64,000 nt of DNA from an uncultured Alistipes sp. GTDB lineage: Bacteria > Bacteroidota > Bacteroidia > Bacteroidales > UBA932. The translations under genes were made by a program, and so were the position numbers. Shown in pieces: positions 35,331-44,309 of the stretch (position 1 is the stretch's first letter; every line of letters begins with the position of its first letter). The stretch lies in the NCBI GenBank assembly GCA_902388455.1, contig CABMPD010000003.1, forward strand, positions 1-64,000, written 5' to 3'. Below the pieces are notes generated by a model, which saw only the letters and a list, made by a program, of their open reading frames with translations, ran no database searches and was not told the origin of the DNA.

Positions 35331-36506
35331 ATGAAAAAGAACCTCATCAAAACAGGAGCTATAGCGGCAGCAATCGTTTTTGCCGCATCCTGCGGTTCCG
35401 GCAACGGAGACGGAAACCTCATCAGCGTCAACTTCAATCGCGTAGACAAGGGGCCGGTCACCAACATCTCCGAGCTGGCCGCAGAGCCTGAGTTTATCGC
35501 CTTAGACAGCAGGGTCGAGGCATTCGCCACCGGTTACAACTACGCATTCAGTGACCACTACATCTGCATCGGAGCATCCATGCGCGGTCCGGCCAAGCTC
35601 TACGACCGTGCGACAGGTAAGTTCCTCTGCGACGTAGGTACCATCGGCCGCGGTCCGGGCGAATACCTCAACACCTACGGAGCTCCGAGGATAGACGAGG
35701 AAGACGGCACGATATGGCTCCTGCCCTGGCAGACCAAGACTCTGCTGGGCTTCGACATCGCCACCGGAAAGTTCAAAAAGGAGGTCCCTCTGAAATACGG
35801 TGTGCCCAAGGGACAGTTCTCTGTGGACTCAAAAGCCGGCACAGTAACAGTCGCCGCCCTGCCGTTCAGGGACCTGGTTCCTATGATTGCATGGCAGCAG
35901 GACATGCAGGGCAATGTGCTCTGGGAAATACCCTCAGGTCATCTGACCCTCACCCCCGACTTCAGCAATGAGATCGAGAGCAACGGCAACGTGGAAGGAG
36001 CCTTCGACCTGTCGCTCATAACCTGGAGCGGCGGCAGCGACTCTCTCTATGTCATCAACGAGGGCCGCCTCGATCCGGTCTACACCATCGACTTCAACAC
36101 CAAGGAGGTGGAATCCGAGGACTATAATCTCAATGTCAACGAAGACGCCCCCATCCACTCCTACATCATGCTGCCCGACCGCTTCATCACCAGTGTAAGC
36201 TACCCTGTACAGACTGAATGGGGATTCAGCACCGGCAAGCCCGAATACGTCATCACCGACCGGCGCACAGGAGAAAGCGTCAGGACGACTTTCTTCAATG
36301 ACTACCTGGCCAGGGAGACAGACTACGCTTCCTTCACCGGCGGCTACTGGTACACTGTCACCGACCCCGAGACATTTGCCGAAGATGCAGAAAAGGCCCT
36401 GAAGGAAGGCAACCTCTCGGATGAGAACAAGGCCCGCATCCAGGAAATCCTCAAGGATCTCACTCCAGAAAGCAACAACATCGTAATACTCGCTCCTCTG
36501 AAATAA
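35331..36506 (+). CDS. Six-bladed beta-propeller lipoprotein, BF3164-like
   Basis: 391 aa with a lipoprotein signal (FAASC, Cys about 21). Propeller-type repeats include KLYDRATGKFLCDVGTIGRG and GFDIATGKFKKEVPL. It resembles BF3164/6-bladed-propeller lipoproteins that Bacteroidales encode in many copies, usually of unknown ligand. Presumably attached to the outer membrane. Single-gene unit with its own promoter and a shared terminator. Confidence 0.8.
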   Translation: MKKNLIKTGAIAAAIVFAASCGSGNGDGNLISVNFNRVDKGPVTNISELAAEPEFIALDSRVEAFATGYNYAFSDHYICIGASMRGPAKLYDRATGKFLCDVGTIGRGPGEYLNTYGAPRIDEEDGTIWLLPWQTKTLLGFDIATGKFKKEVPLKYGVPKGQFSVDSKAGTVTVAALPFRDLVPMIAWQQDMQGNVLWEIPSGHLTLTPDFSNEIESNGNVEGAFDLSLITWSGGSDSLYVINEGRLDPVYTIDFNTKEVESEDYNLNVNEDAPIHSYIMLPDRFITSVSYPVQTEWGFSTGKPEYVITDRRTGESVRTTFFNDYLARETDYASFTGGYWYTVTDPETFAEDAEKALKEGNLSDENKARIQEILKDLTPESNNIVILAPLK

Positions 36507-36532
36507 TATCAGACGGAACCGTGGAAAACAAA

Positions 36533-36563
36533 ATGCCGGAGGGACGCGATGTCCTTCCGGCAT
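36533..36563. terminator. Bidirectional terminator between the propeller gene and tsf
   Basis: A 13-bp stem ATGCCGGAGGGAC / GTCCTTCCGGCAT with one wobble pair has a GCGAT loop and flanking A and T tracts. It can end both the plus-strand propeller gene and the minus-strand rpsB-tsf transcript. Confidence 0.85.
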
Positions 36564-36593
36564 TTTCTATGTATACGACCCTTGCGGGAGGAA

Positions 36594-37589
36594 TTAGTCA
36601 ACCAGAGATATCCTCTTGAAGACGGTCACCTTGGCCTCCTTGTCGGCAGCCACGATAGCAGCCTTGACGGAAGTCTTGCCGTCGCCCATCTGGTACTCCT
36701 GCTCCTCGAGGGTGTTCTCCTTGAAGAACTTGTTCAGACGGCCGTTGGCGATGTTGTTGACCATGGCTTCCTGGAGATTGGCGGCCTTCTCTGCGGAGAC
36801 GGTCCTGATAATCTCGCGTGCCTGGTCAGCCTGCTCGGGGGTGAGCCAGCCTTTGGCGGTGTTGGACTGGATGTGGTCCTCGCTGTCGACGTGGGCGGGA
36901 TTGATTCCGGCCTTGCTGAGGGCGGCGTCAACAGCCTTCTTCACGAGCTCCTCCTTGGTCTTCTCCACAGCCACCTTAAGCTCCTCGTCGATAACGTTCT
37001 GAGGCACGGCCTCTTTGTTGACAGCGACGGGATTCATGGAAGCCACCTGCATGGCCACGCCCTTGGCGAGATCGACAGGAACTTCCTTGTTGAAGCCGAC
37101 GATAGCACCGAGCTTGCCGTTGATGGTGTGGATGTAGGAAATGATGTAGGGAGCCTCAACCTTCTCGTATGCTACGAGGGAGTGCTTCTCGCCGGTCTTG
37201 CCGATCTGCTCGGTGATGGCAGCCTCAACTGTGCGGCCGTCAGCGATAGTGCAGGCCTTGAGGGCCTCCATGTCAGCGGGCAGAGCCTTGATGGCTGCGT
37301 CGGCGATGGCATTGGCAAGAGCCTGGAACTCCTCGTTCTTGGCCACGAAATCGGTCTCGCAGCCGAGGCACAGGAGGATACCCTTGCTGCCGTCCACCTT
37401 GGCTACGACAGCACCCTCGGAGGTCTCGCGGTCAGCCCTCTTGGCAGCCACGAGCTTGCCTTTCTCACGGATAATCTCCTTGGCTCTCTCATAGTCACCG
37501 TTAGCCTCAATGAGGGCCTTCTTGCAGTCCATCATTCCGGCTCCAGTCATCTTGCGGAGCTTCTGTACGTCTATTGCTTTAATTTCCAT
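36594..37589 (-). CDS. tsf: Translation elongation factor Ts
   Basis: 331 aa. The N-terminal UBA-like module ([37 protein letters not shown] in part) and the EF-Ts core ([12 protein letters not shown]) are clear. It recycles EF-Tu by nucleotide exchange. Longer than enterobacterial EF-Ts (about 283), the size usual in Bacteroidetes. It lies 19 bp downstream of rpsB. Confidence 0.97.
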   Translation of the reverse strand: MEIKAIDVQKLRKMTGAGMMDCKKALIEANGDYERAKEIIREKGKLVAAKRADRETSEGAVVAKVDGSKGILLCLGCETDFVAKNEEFQALANAIADAAIKALPADMEALKACTIADGRTVEAAITEQIGKTGEKHSLVAYEKVEAPYIISYIHTINGKLGAIVGFNKEVPVDLAKGVAMQVASMNPVAVNKEAVPQNVIDEELKVAVEKTKEELVKKAVDAALSKAGINPAHVDSEDHIQSNTAKGWLTPEQADQAREIIRTVSAEKAANLQEAMVNNIANGRLNKFFKENTLEEQEYQMGDGKTSVKAAIVAADKEAKVTVFKRISLVD

Positions 37590-37608
37590 TGTCTTCCTTT
37601 CTTTAAAA

Positions 37609-38448
37609 TTATTCCTTTACTTCAGCGGGCTCAGCTGCGGGAGCTGCCTCTGCGGCAGGAGCGGCCTCGGCCTTGGGAGCGGCACCCTTGCGGGGACGCA
37701 TCTTCTTGCCTGAAGCGGCATTCTCAGCCTCGCGGGCCTCTTCCTCTTTGTCCTTCTCGAGCTTCCTCTCTTCCAGACCCTCCTTGATGGCTCCGCAGAG
37801 AGCATCGAGGATGACCGAAACTGACTTGGCGGCATCGTCATTACCGGGAATCACATAATCAACGGGAGTGGGATCGCAACATGTATCAACAACTGCGATA
37901 ACCGGGATATTGAGACGGTTGGCCTCCTTTACGGCATTCATCTCTTTCTGTACATCCACTACGAAAAGGGCTGCGGGAAGACGGTTGAGGTCAGCGATGG
38001 AACCGAGGTTCTTCTCGAGCTTGGCCCTCTGACGGGTAATCTGGAGACGCTCTCTCTTGGCGAGGGTCTCGAAAGTACCGTTGGTCATCATCTCATCGAT
38101 GGTGTGCATCTTCTTGACAGCTTTACGGATGGTGGGGAAGTTGGTAAGCATTCCGCCGGGCCATCTTTCAGTCACGTAAGGCATTCCGACACTCTGGGCA
38201 TACTCTGCCACGATGTCCTTCGCCTGTTTCTTGGTAGCCACGAAAAGGATACGGCGGCCCGCATGGGCGAGCTGCTTCATTACGTTCGCGGCCTCGTCTA
38301 TCTTTACAACAGTCTTATGCAGGTCTATGATATGGATTCCGTTCTTCTCCATGAAGATGTAAGGAGCCATTTTGGGATTCCATTTTCTCTTCAGGTGACC
38401 GAAGTGAACACCTGCATCAAGTAAATCTTGGAAATTTGTTCTGGGCAT
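37609..38448 (-). CDS. rpsB: 30S ribosomal protein S2
   Basis: 279 aa. [20 protein letters not shown] at the N-terminus and [11 protein letters not shown] are characteristic of S2. The C-terminus carries an Ala/Glu/Lys-rich extension (about 240-279). Part of the small ribosomal subunit. Leads the rpsB-tsf pair; 180 bp separate it from rpsI. Confidence 0.97.
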   Translation of the reverse strand: MPRTNFQDLLDAGVHFGHLKRKWNPKMAPYIFMEKNGIHIIDLHKTVVKIDEAANVMKQLAHAGRRILFVATKKQAKDIVAEYAQSVGMPYVTERWPGGMLTNFPTIRKAVKKMHTIDEMMTNGTFETLAKRERLQITRQRAKLEKNLGSIADLNRLPAALFVVDVQKEMNAVKEANRLNIPVIAVVDTCCDPTPVDYVIPGNDDAAKSVSVILDALCGAIKEGLEERKLEKDKEEEAREAENAASGKKMRPRKGAAPKAEAAPAAEAAPAAEPAEVKE

Positions 38449-38628
38449 TGTTTTGTTAATTTTGTCTCTGTGTTATACAAGAGTTCTCTTTGTTAATTTT
38501 GAAGTAGCGGTCGCGCTCATGCGGCCGGTCTCCTAAATTTTCCGCAGCAGGACAAACGCGCAGTAACCGGTAAAAGGGTCTGTCCGTTTTGAATCCTGAC
38601 TGTGCATTCTGATAATCTTACGTAAATA

Positions 38629-39018
38629 CTAACGTTTGCTGAACTGGAAGCGTCTACGTGCACCGGGCTGTCCGGGTTTCTTCCTCTCGACCTCGCGGGC
38701 ATCGCGGGTGAGGAAACCGTTGGACTTCAGAACCGGACGGTAGGCCTCCTTGTTGATCTCGCAGAGTGCGCGGGATATGGCAAGGCGGAGTGCCTCGGCC
38801 TGACCTTTGATTCCACCGCCGTCAAGGTTCACCTTGATGTCGAAGTCGGCCAGAGTTTCGGTAACACTCAGAGGCTGTCTCACGATGTAACGGAGAGTAT
38901 CCTCCTTGAAGTAGTCCTCAAGGGTACGGCCGTTGATGGTGATGTTGCCTTTGCCTGCAGTCACATAAACGCGAGCGACAGCTGATTTACGTCTTCCAAG
39001 GGCGTTGATTACTTCCAT
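38629..39018 (-). CDS. rpsI: 30S ribosomal protein S9
   Basis: 129 aa. NALGRRKSAVARVYV at the start and the basic tail RKKPGQPGARRRFQFSKR are typical of S9; the C-terminal KR reaches the ribosomal P site. It lies 9 bp downstream of rplM. Confidence 0.97.
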   Translation of the reverse strand: MEVINALGRRKSAVARVYVTAGKGNITINGRTLEDYFKEDTLRYIVRQPLSVTETLADFDIKVNLDGGGIKGQAEALRLAISRALCEINKEAYRPVLKSNGFLTRDAREVERKKPGQPGARRRFQFSKR

Positions 39019-39027
39019 GTGCTCTGT

Positions 39028-39483
39028 TTACTTTTGTTCGTTAATGTTGATTAATACTGGAGACTGAGCCTGATGAGGATGCTCGGGACCTGCGTATACA
39101 TGAAGGTTCCTGTACATCTTGGCACCCAGGCGGGTCTTGGGGAGCATCTTGCGGATGGCCTCCCTCACTACGGCTTCCGGCTTGCGTGCGAGAAGCTCCT
39201 TGGGAGTAGCGAAACGCTGACCTCCGGGATAGCCGGTGTGACGTACATAGACCTTGTCGGTGAGCTTCTTCCCTGTGAAACGGACCTTCTCGGCGTTGAT
39301 TATGATGACATAATCGCCGCAGTCCATGTTCGGGGTGTAGTAAGTCTTGTTCTTACCGCGCAGCATGATAGCCACTTTGGAAGCAAGACGGCCCACGATC
39401 TGGTCTGTTGCATCAACCACTACCCATTTCTTCTCGATCATGTTCGGGTTAGCCGACACTGTTTTGTAGCTTAATGTGTCCAC
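39028..39483 (-). CDS. rplM: 50S ribosomal protein L13
   Basis: 151 aa with standard L13 sequences WVVVDATDQIVGRLAS, NMDCGDYVIIINAEKVRFTG and GMLPKTRLG-like KMLPKTRLGAKMY. First gene of rplM-rpsI; promoter and a leader hairpin lie just upstream. Confidence 0.97.
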   Translation of the reverse strand: MDTLSYKTVSANPNMIEKKWVVVDATDQIVGRLASKVAIMLRGKNKTYYTPNMDCGDYVIIINAEKVRFTGKKLTDKVYVRHTGYPGGQRFATPKELLARKPEAVVREAIRKMLPKTRLGAKMYRNLHVYAGPEHPHQAQSPVLININEQK

Positions 39484-39525
39484 TGTGTTGATTTTTAAGT
39501 TAATACAATAAATTTTGTTGCAATC

Positions 39526-39552
39526 CCCCTATTATAAGGGGGTGCAAAGATA
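39526..39552 (-). promoter_or_regulatory. rplM promoter box and possible 5' leader hairpin
   Basis: CAAAGATA (39545-39552) is a TATCTTTG box on the minus strand. Immediately downstream, CCCCCT and AGGGGG arms (39526-39543) form a short hairpin in the leader. It could be an autoregulatory r-protein site, but nothing here proves it. Confidence 0.45.
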
Positions 39553-39675
39553 GAGAAAAATTCCTATGATGCAAAACATTCTACTCCGAACATTGTCACA
39601 AAAAAACAGTCACGACAATAATGGGCGTCTTGAACATGTAGAGAAAAACAAGGTTAGTTATTAGTTCGTTAAGTA

Positions 39676-39708
39676 AAAGAGAGGTCGCTGCGACAGCGGT
39701 CTCTCTTT
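39676..39708 (+). terminator. Terminator-like hairpin with no gene upstream
   Basis: A stem of AAAGAGAGG with CTCTCTTT, extended inside by an imperfect TCGCTG/CAGCGG pairing, ends in a T-rich run. No coding frame precedes it in the 39553-39675 interval. Possibly the end of a small RNA. Confidence 0.4.
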
Positions 39709-39751
39709 ATGTTTAAGCATCTCCAGAGTTGATTTTCATTGAAATTTTTAC

Positions 39752-39759
39752 TACATTTG
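39752..39759 (+). promoter_or_regulatory. Promoter -7 box for the small membrane protein gene
   Basis: TACATTTG fits TAnnTTTG; a TTG lies about 20 bp upstream. The ATG at 39787 follows 27 bp later. Confidence 0.5.
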
Positions 39760-39786
39760 GAACTGTAACTAAAAAACCTACCTGTC

Positions 39787-40014
39787 ATGAAGAAAAACAT
39801 CGAACTGTCGCTCTTCCGTAAAATCGTAGCAGGCGCCATCGCCATAGTGCTCGAGACCCTGCTGCTGCTCCTGATGTTCTACATCTGCCGTGAATGGCTG
39901 CACATAAGCAAGATATTTCTGAAAGTCATGCTGAGCTTGGTCATTGCCAGCCCCGTCAGCTATCTGGTCTACCGCTCCATCATAGAGTCGTGGACGGGAG
40001 AGAAGATCGAGTAA
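39787..40014 (+). CDS. Small membrane protein with two TM helices
   Basis: 75 aa, about half hydrophobic: segments at about 14-35 and 43-61, with a short acidic C-terminus. Own promoter box, and a plausible short gene. No family recognised. Its last 35 bp overlap the 3' end of the convergent dusB gene. Confidence 0.5.
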   Translation: MKKNIELSLFRKIVAGAIAIVLETLLLLLMFYICREWLHISKIFLKVMLSLVIASPVSYLVYRSIIESWTGEKIE

Positions 40015-40996
40015 CAGCAGCCTCCCCCCATCTTTCTCCTATGTAATCGAGTATTTCCAGCACCCGCGCCGGATCATTTTCCGTCACAAGGCGGAGCCGT
40101 GTCTCCTTGAAATCAGGCAGTCCCTTAAAATAGCAGGAAAGGTGCCTGCGCATCTCCAGGACTCCCGTCCTTTCTCCCTTGAACTCCAATGATTTGGCAA
40201 AATGCTCCTTGGCCAAAGCCACCCTCTCGTCCACCCCCATCGGCGGAAGCTCCTCCCCTGTCTCCAGAAAATGCCTGATTTCCCGGAATATCCACGGGTG
40301 TCCGAAACTGGCGCGGCCTATCATCACCCCGTCCACCCCGTAGCGCTCGAAGGCCAGGGCCGCATCCTGCGGAGTCCTGATGTCACCGTTGCCAATGACC
40401 GGGATATGCATCCTGGGATTGCGCTTCACCTCCCCTATCAGAGTCCAGTCCGCCTCGCCCCTGTACATCTGGCAGCGGGTCCTTCCATGGATGGTTATCG
40501 CCTTTATGCCCACATCCTGCAGCCTCTCCGCCAGCTCCACGATGATCTTGCTGTCCTCGTCCCAGCCCAGACGTGTCTTCACAGTCACAGGCAGTCTGAC
40601 CGCATCCACTACCCGGCGGGTGATTTCCACCATCTTGTCCGGCTCGCGCATCATCCCCGAGCCGGCTCCGCGGCGGGCTATCTTATTGACCGGACAACCG
40701 AAATTGATGTCTATCACGTCCGGAGCGGCCGACTCCACCCTCAGGGCCGACTCCACCATCGCCTCGGGAATATGGCCGTAGATCTGCATCCCGATAGGCC
40801 GCTCATAGTCGAATATCTTCAATTTGTAGAGCGACCCGGGGACATCCCTTATCAGCCCGTCCGAGGAGATAAACTCCGTGTACATCATATCCGCTCCGAA
40901 CTTCTTGCAGACATACCTGAAAGAAAGGTCAGTCACATCCTCCATCGGAGCCAGCAGCAGAGGGCGGTCTCCCAGATCCAGATCACCTATTTTCAT
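39980..40996 (-). CDS. dusB: tRNA dihydrouridine synthase
   Basis: 338 aa from MKIGDLDLGDRPLLLAPMED at 40996; the frame continues upstream across the pfkA promoter and is rejected there. FMN/tRNA-binding Dus motifs are present: APMEDVTD, NFGCPVNKIARRGAGS (catalytic Cys) and THGRTRCQMY-type ITIHGRTRCQ. It reduces uridine in tRNA D-loops. Confidence 0.9.
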   Translation of the reverse strand: MKIGDLDLGDRPLLLAPMEDVTDLSFRYVCKKFGADMMYTEFISSDGLIRDVPGSLYKLKIFDYERPIGMQIYGHIPEAMVESALRVESAAPDVIDINFGCPVNKIARRGAGSGMMREPDKMVEITRRVVDAVRLPVTVKTRLGWDEDSKIIVELAERLQDVGIKAITIHGRTRCQMYRGEADWTLIGEVKRNPRMHIPVIGNGDIRTPQDAALAFERYGVDGVMIGRASFGHPWIFREIRHFLETGEELPPMGVDERVALAKEHFAKSLEFKGERTGVLEMRRHLSCYFKGLPDFKETRLRLVTENDPARVLEILDYIGERWGEAAVTRSSLPSTTL

Positions 40997-41059
40997 ACTG
41001 TAACCGTTTTGTAATCTTAAAAAAACGGGGGCAAAAGTAAAAAGAATTATAGAAAAGAA

Positions 41060-41067
41060 TATATTTG
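41060..41067 (+). promoter_or_regulatory. Promoter -7 box for pfkA
   Basis: TATATTTG matches TAnnTTTG and lies 35 bp before the pfkA start. Confidence 0.5.
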
Positions 41068-41102
41068 CGCAGAAATTTAAAAAATTCTGAAAATTTAAAA
41101 AT

Positions 41103-42092
41103 ATGGCAACGAAGACTAAAATCAACCGCATCGGCGTTCTCACCTCGGGAGGAGACGCCCCGGGCATGAACGCGGCCATCAGGGCTGTGGTACGTACAGC
41201 CATCTACAACGGAAAGGAGATCTACGGCTTCTACCGCGGATACGAGGGGATCATCGAGAAGAGCTACATACAGATGCAGTCTCATTCCGTTTCGAAAATA
41301 ATCAATCAGGGAGGCACTATCCTCAAATCCTCGCGCTTCCCTCAGTTCAAGGACAAGTTTGTCAGGGAAAAAGCATACGGCAACCTCAAGGATCTGGGCA
41401 TCGACGGCCTGGTAGTAATCGGCGGCGACGGTTCTTTCCGCGGCGCTGACCTCCTGTACAAGGAGCACGGCCTCCCGGTAGTGGGCATACCCGGCACCAT
41501 CGACAACGACATCTACGGCACTGACTTCACCATCGGCTTCGACACAGCCATCAACACCGCCGTGCAGGCCATCGACAAGCTCAGGGACACGGCCGACAGC
41601 CACAACCTAGTGTTCTTCGTGGAGGTGATGGGACGCGACGCCGGCTTCATCGCCCTCAACACGGCCATGGCCACAGGAGCCGAGACTACCCTGATACCCG
41701 AGATACCCACGACCATCGAGAAGCTCTGCGAGTACCTGCTCTTCGAAAGGCGCAAGAACAAGACCTCGGGCATCATCATAGTAGCGGAGGGCGGAGACCT
41801 GGGCAACGCCAATCAGATAGCAGCAAAGGTCAAGGAGCGCATCCCCGACTACGAGACCCGCGTGACCACCCTCGGCCATATCCAGAGGGGAGGCTCGCCC
41901 ACCTGCAACGACCGCGTCCTGGCCAGCATCCTCGGCTACGGTGCGGTAAAGGCCCTGCTCGACGGCCGCTCCGGAGTGATGATCGGACAGATGCAGAACG
42001 AGACCGTCTTTACTCCATTCGCGGAGGCATGCAGCCGCCACAATGAGATCAACACCAAGTGGTACGATATCACCCGCGTACTTTCTATATAA
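41103..42092 (+). CDS. pfkA: 6-phosphofructokinase
   Basis: 329 aa with LTSGGDAPGMNAAIR, GGDGSFRGA (the Gly pattern of ATP- rather than PPi-dependent enzymes) and PGTIDNDI followed by GFDTAINT. It phosphorylates fructose 6-phosphate in glycolysis. Own promoter and a strong terminator downstream. Confidence 0.95.
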   Translation: MATKTKINRIGVLTSGGDAPGMNAAIRAVVRTAIYNGKEIYGFYRGYEGIIEKSYIQMQSHSVSKIINQGGTILKSSRFPQFKDKFVREKAYGNLKDLGIDGLVVIGGDGSFRGADLLYKEHGLPVVGIPGTIDNDIYGTDFTIGFDTAINTAVQAIDKLRDTADSHNLVFFVEVMGRDAGFIALNTAMATGAETTLIPEIPTTIEKLCEYLLFERRKNKTSGIIIVAEGGDLGNANQIAAKVKERIPDYETRVTTLGHIQRGGSPTCNDRVLASILGYGAVKALLDGRSGVMIGQMQNETVFTPFAEACSRHNEINTKWYDITRVLSI

Positions 42093-42117
42093 AAGGTAAA
42101 CCTGAATACAGACAGAA

Positions 42118-42152
42118 ACAGCCGGACACCCGATGAAAAGGTGCCCGGCTGT
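42118..42152 (+). terminator. Terminator after pfkA
   Basis: ACAGCCGG-ACACC pairs with GGTG-CCCGGCTGT around a CGATGAAAA loop, followed by TCATTTTG. Also suitable as a boundary with the convergent aminopeptidase gene. Confidence 0.75.
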
Positions 42153-42201
42153 TCATTTTGCGGACCGGCATACCGGTATGCGGGCCCTGCGCCGTATGGT
42201 T

Positions 42202-43599
42202 TTACTCAGCGGCCATCTCCCGCTCCACTTCCTCAGTAGTGATGGGCAGGCGCTTCGAGCCGAGCAGACGGCAGCCCTTCTCCGTGATGAGCAGGTCGTC
42301 CTCGAGGCGGATGCCGCCGAAATCGTAGTACTCCTTCTCCAGCAGAGGGAAGTTGACGTACTGGGTGTTGATGCCTTCCTTCTTCCACTTCTCGATGAGG
42401 GCGGGGATGAAGTAGATACCGGGCTCGTCCGTTACGACATGGCCGGGCTCGAGCATCTTGCCCATGCGGAGGGAACCGAGGCCGAACTGCGACGAGCGCC
42501 TGTAAGTGTCGTCATAACCCACGTAGTTCTCGCCGAGGTCCTCCATGTCGTGCACGTCCAGACCCATGTTGTGGCCGAGACCGTGAGGCATGAAGAGCGA
42601 GTGGGCGCCGGCGGCCACGATCTCGTCCGGATCACCCTTGAGGATACCGAGATTGATCAGGCCCTGGGCCATGAGGCGGGATACGGTCTGGTGCACCTCG
42701 GTGTAGGTGATACCGGGGCGGGCGATGCTGAGGGCCAGGTTGTTGGCAGCCGATACGATATCGTATATCTCCTTCTGTTTGGTAGTGAACTTTCCCGACG
42801 AAGGGAGGGTACGGGTAAAGTCCGAGCAATAGTTGGTGTTGGACTCCGCGCCGGCGTCGATGACGATGAGCCTGCCGTCGGTCAGGATACCGTCATGGTT
42901 GTGGTTGTGCAGGGTCTCGCCGTGCTGCGAGAGGATAATCGGGAATGAGGGCATCAGCCCCTCCGCTATGGCTACCCCTTCCATGACGCCGACGAGCTGC
43001 TGCTCCACCATGCCCAGACGGGCCATCTTCATGGCTGTGAAGTGCATAGCGTAACCGATGTTGCAGGCCTTGTCTATCTCCTCGATCTCGCACTGCTCCT
43101 TGATAAGCCTCATCGACACGACGGCCTTGATGAACTCCTCAGAGGCATCACTGCGCATGCGGTCGAAGGGCACGCCGAGCATCTGGTTCAGGCGGATCAT
43201 GTTCTGGTAGCGGTATGGGGGCAGGAAATGTACCTTGCGCCCGCCGGCTTTGGCCTTGGAGACGTATTTCTCCAGCTCAGCCAGAGGGAAGGTTTTCGAG
43301 ACGCCTACAGAAGCGGCCTTGTCGCTGATAAGCGGCTGGGGGCCCATCCAGATGATATCGTCGATATCGACATCGTTGCCGAAGATGATCTCCTCGCCCG
43401 ACTCCAGGTCGATGACTGCGGCCAGGTCCGGGTCCGTAAGACCGAAATAGTAGTTGAAAGTACTGTCCTGACGGTAGCGGTAGGCATTGCCGGCGTAGTT
43501 GACAGCCGCCTCGCCCGTGCCCAGGAACAGGAGTATACCGGAGCCGACCTTGCTCTTCAAGGCGTTTCTCCGGCTGATGTAGACTTCTTTAGCGAACAT
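42202..43599 (-). CDS. Xaa-Pro aminopeptidase (M24)
   Basis: 465 aa from MFAKEVYISRRNAL at 43599 (an ATG ten codons upstream is less likely). It has an N-terminal AMP_N domain and a C-terminal pita-bread metallopeptidase with all metal ligands: IDAGAESNTNYCSDFTR, HGLGHNMGLDVHD, DEPGIYF and GGIRLEDDLL. It releases N-terminal residues preceding proline. No signal peptide, so cytoplasmic. Confidence 0.92.
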   Translation of the reverse strand: MFAKEVYISRRNALKSKVGSGILLFLGTGEAAVNYAGNAYRYRQDSTFNYYFGLTDPDLAAVIDLESGEEIIFGNDVDIDDIIWMGPQPLISDKAASVGVSKTFPLAELEKYVSKAKAGGRKVHFLPPYRYQNMIRLNQMLGVPFDRMRSDASEEFIKAVVSMRLIKEQCEIEEIDKACNIGYAMHFTAMKMARLGMVEQQLVGVMEGVAIAEGLMPSFPIILSQHGETLHNHNHDGILTDGRLIVIDAGAESNTNYCSDFTRTLPSSGKFTTKQKEIYDIVSAANNLALSIARPGITYTEVHQTVSRLMAQGLINLGILKGDPDEIVAAGAHSLFMPHGLGHNMGLDVHDMEDLGENYVGYDDTYRRSSQFGLGSLRMGKMLEPGHVVTDEPGIYFIPALIEKWKKEGINTQYVNFPLLEKEYYDFGGIRLEDDLLITEKGCRLLGSKRLPITTEEVEREMAAE

Positions 43600-43960
43600 A
43601 TCTATTAATGGCTTAAAATTGACTTTCAAAATTAATAAAAATTTCTGACTTTTGGCCCGGGAATGATGCGCTGCACTAACTTATTGGCTTACTACGGCAT
43701 ACCAGCCAGCACTAGACTGCAGTACCACTTAGGACCGACTTCCTGAGTGAGGGCAACGGTAAGCAGTGCAGCACCGCAAATTTGCAACACGCTATTTCTC
43801 AACACACTAACATCTAAACGAGATTCTTTCGCCGGTTCTATACAGGCCGGCAAGTACGCACCGTTTTCGTAGCACCTTGATTATCGAGCGATTACAAAAA
43901 CGCGCTGCTCCAGTACTTACCATAAATATCGGTGATTACTCACACGGGAATTGCTGCAAG

Positions 43961-44054
43961 GGATTTGCTCCCTTTGGTCGCACATCCCATGCGGCTATGC
44001 GGCTATGGTGTCTCCCTCACCGGGGGGATTTGCTCCCTTTGGTCGCACATCCCC
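43961..44054. repeat. 28-bp direct repeat, 65 bp apart
   Basis: GGATTTGCTCCCTTTGGTCG plus CACATCCC occurs at 43961-43988 and again from 44026; the second copy is followed by a GCCCGCC/GGCGGGC palindrome (44055-44073). Short interspersed repeats of this type often mark element boundaries. Confidence 0.75.
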
Positions 44055-44075
44055 GCCCGCCTGGCGGCGGGCTTT

Positions 44076-44138
44076 GCAGAAGTGCATGAAAAAAAGCTGT
44101 TCGAACAAGTTCGACAGCTTTTTTTCATGCACTTCTGC
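44076..44138. terminator. Long near-perfect hairpin, bidirectional terminator-like
   Basis: Arms of about 30 bp (44076-44106 and 44109-44138) pair with a single bulged T. The core is A7-GCTGT...ACAGC-T7, which can stop transcription in both directions, and the arms extend through GCAGAAGTGCATG. Located just upstream of the integrase promoter, it would insulate the island from the chromosome. A MITE-like remnant is the alternative. Confidence 0.65.
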
Positions 44139-44238
44139 GGTGAGGGGGGAACTAAAGTTGTAATCTAACCCCGTATCGAACAATCCACAAATTTCTATCA
44201 CATAACAACTTAAACCAACATCAATCTAAAGTAATCAA

Positions 44239-44270
44239 TTTGGATATATCCCATTTTGTTCGTATTTTTG
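44239..44270 (+). promoter_or_regulatory. Integrase promoter
   Basis: TTTG (44239-44242), 20 bp, TATTTTTG (44263-44270): a good Bacteroidetes consensus, 40 bp before the integrase ATG. Confidence 0.6.
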
Positions 44271-44309
44271 TTCGAGAAAACCACGAACAAAACCCTAATA
44301 TATCCAACC

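Larger units (their letters stand above)
43640..44250. other. Non-coding boundary region upstream of the integrase
   Basis: No convincing protein frame occurs between the aminopeptidase start (43599) and the integrase start (44310). The left part (to about 43950) shows no feature I can name. The right part holds a direct repeat and a long hairpin (listed separately). The island attachment site would be expected here or just left of here, but no att duplication can be seen because the far end lies outside the window. Confidence 0.5.

Noticed and set aside
40997..41203. Longer N-terminus for DusB
   Set aside because: It covers the pfkA promoter and coding start; family sequence begins at MKIGDLDLG.
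43640..43950. tRNA or tmRNA as the integration target
   Set aside because: No cloverleaf, CCA end or tag-encoding frame could be found by eye.
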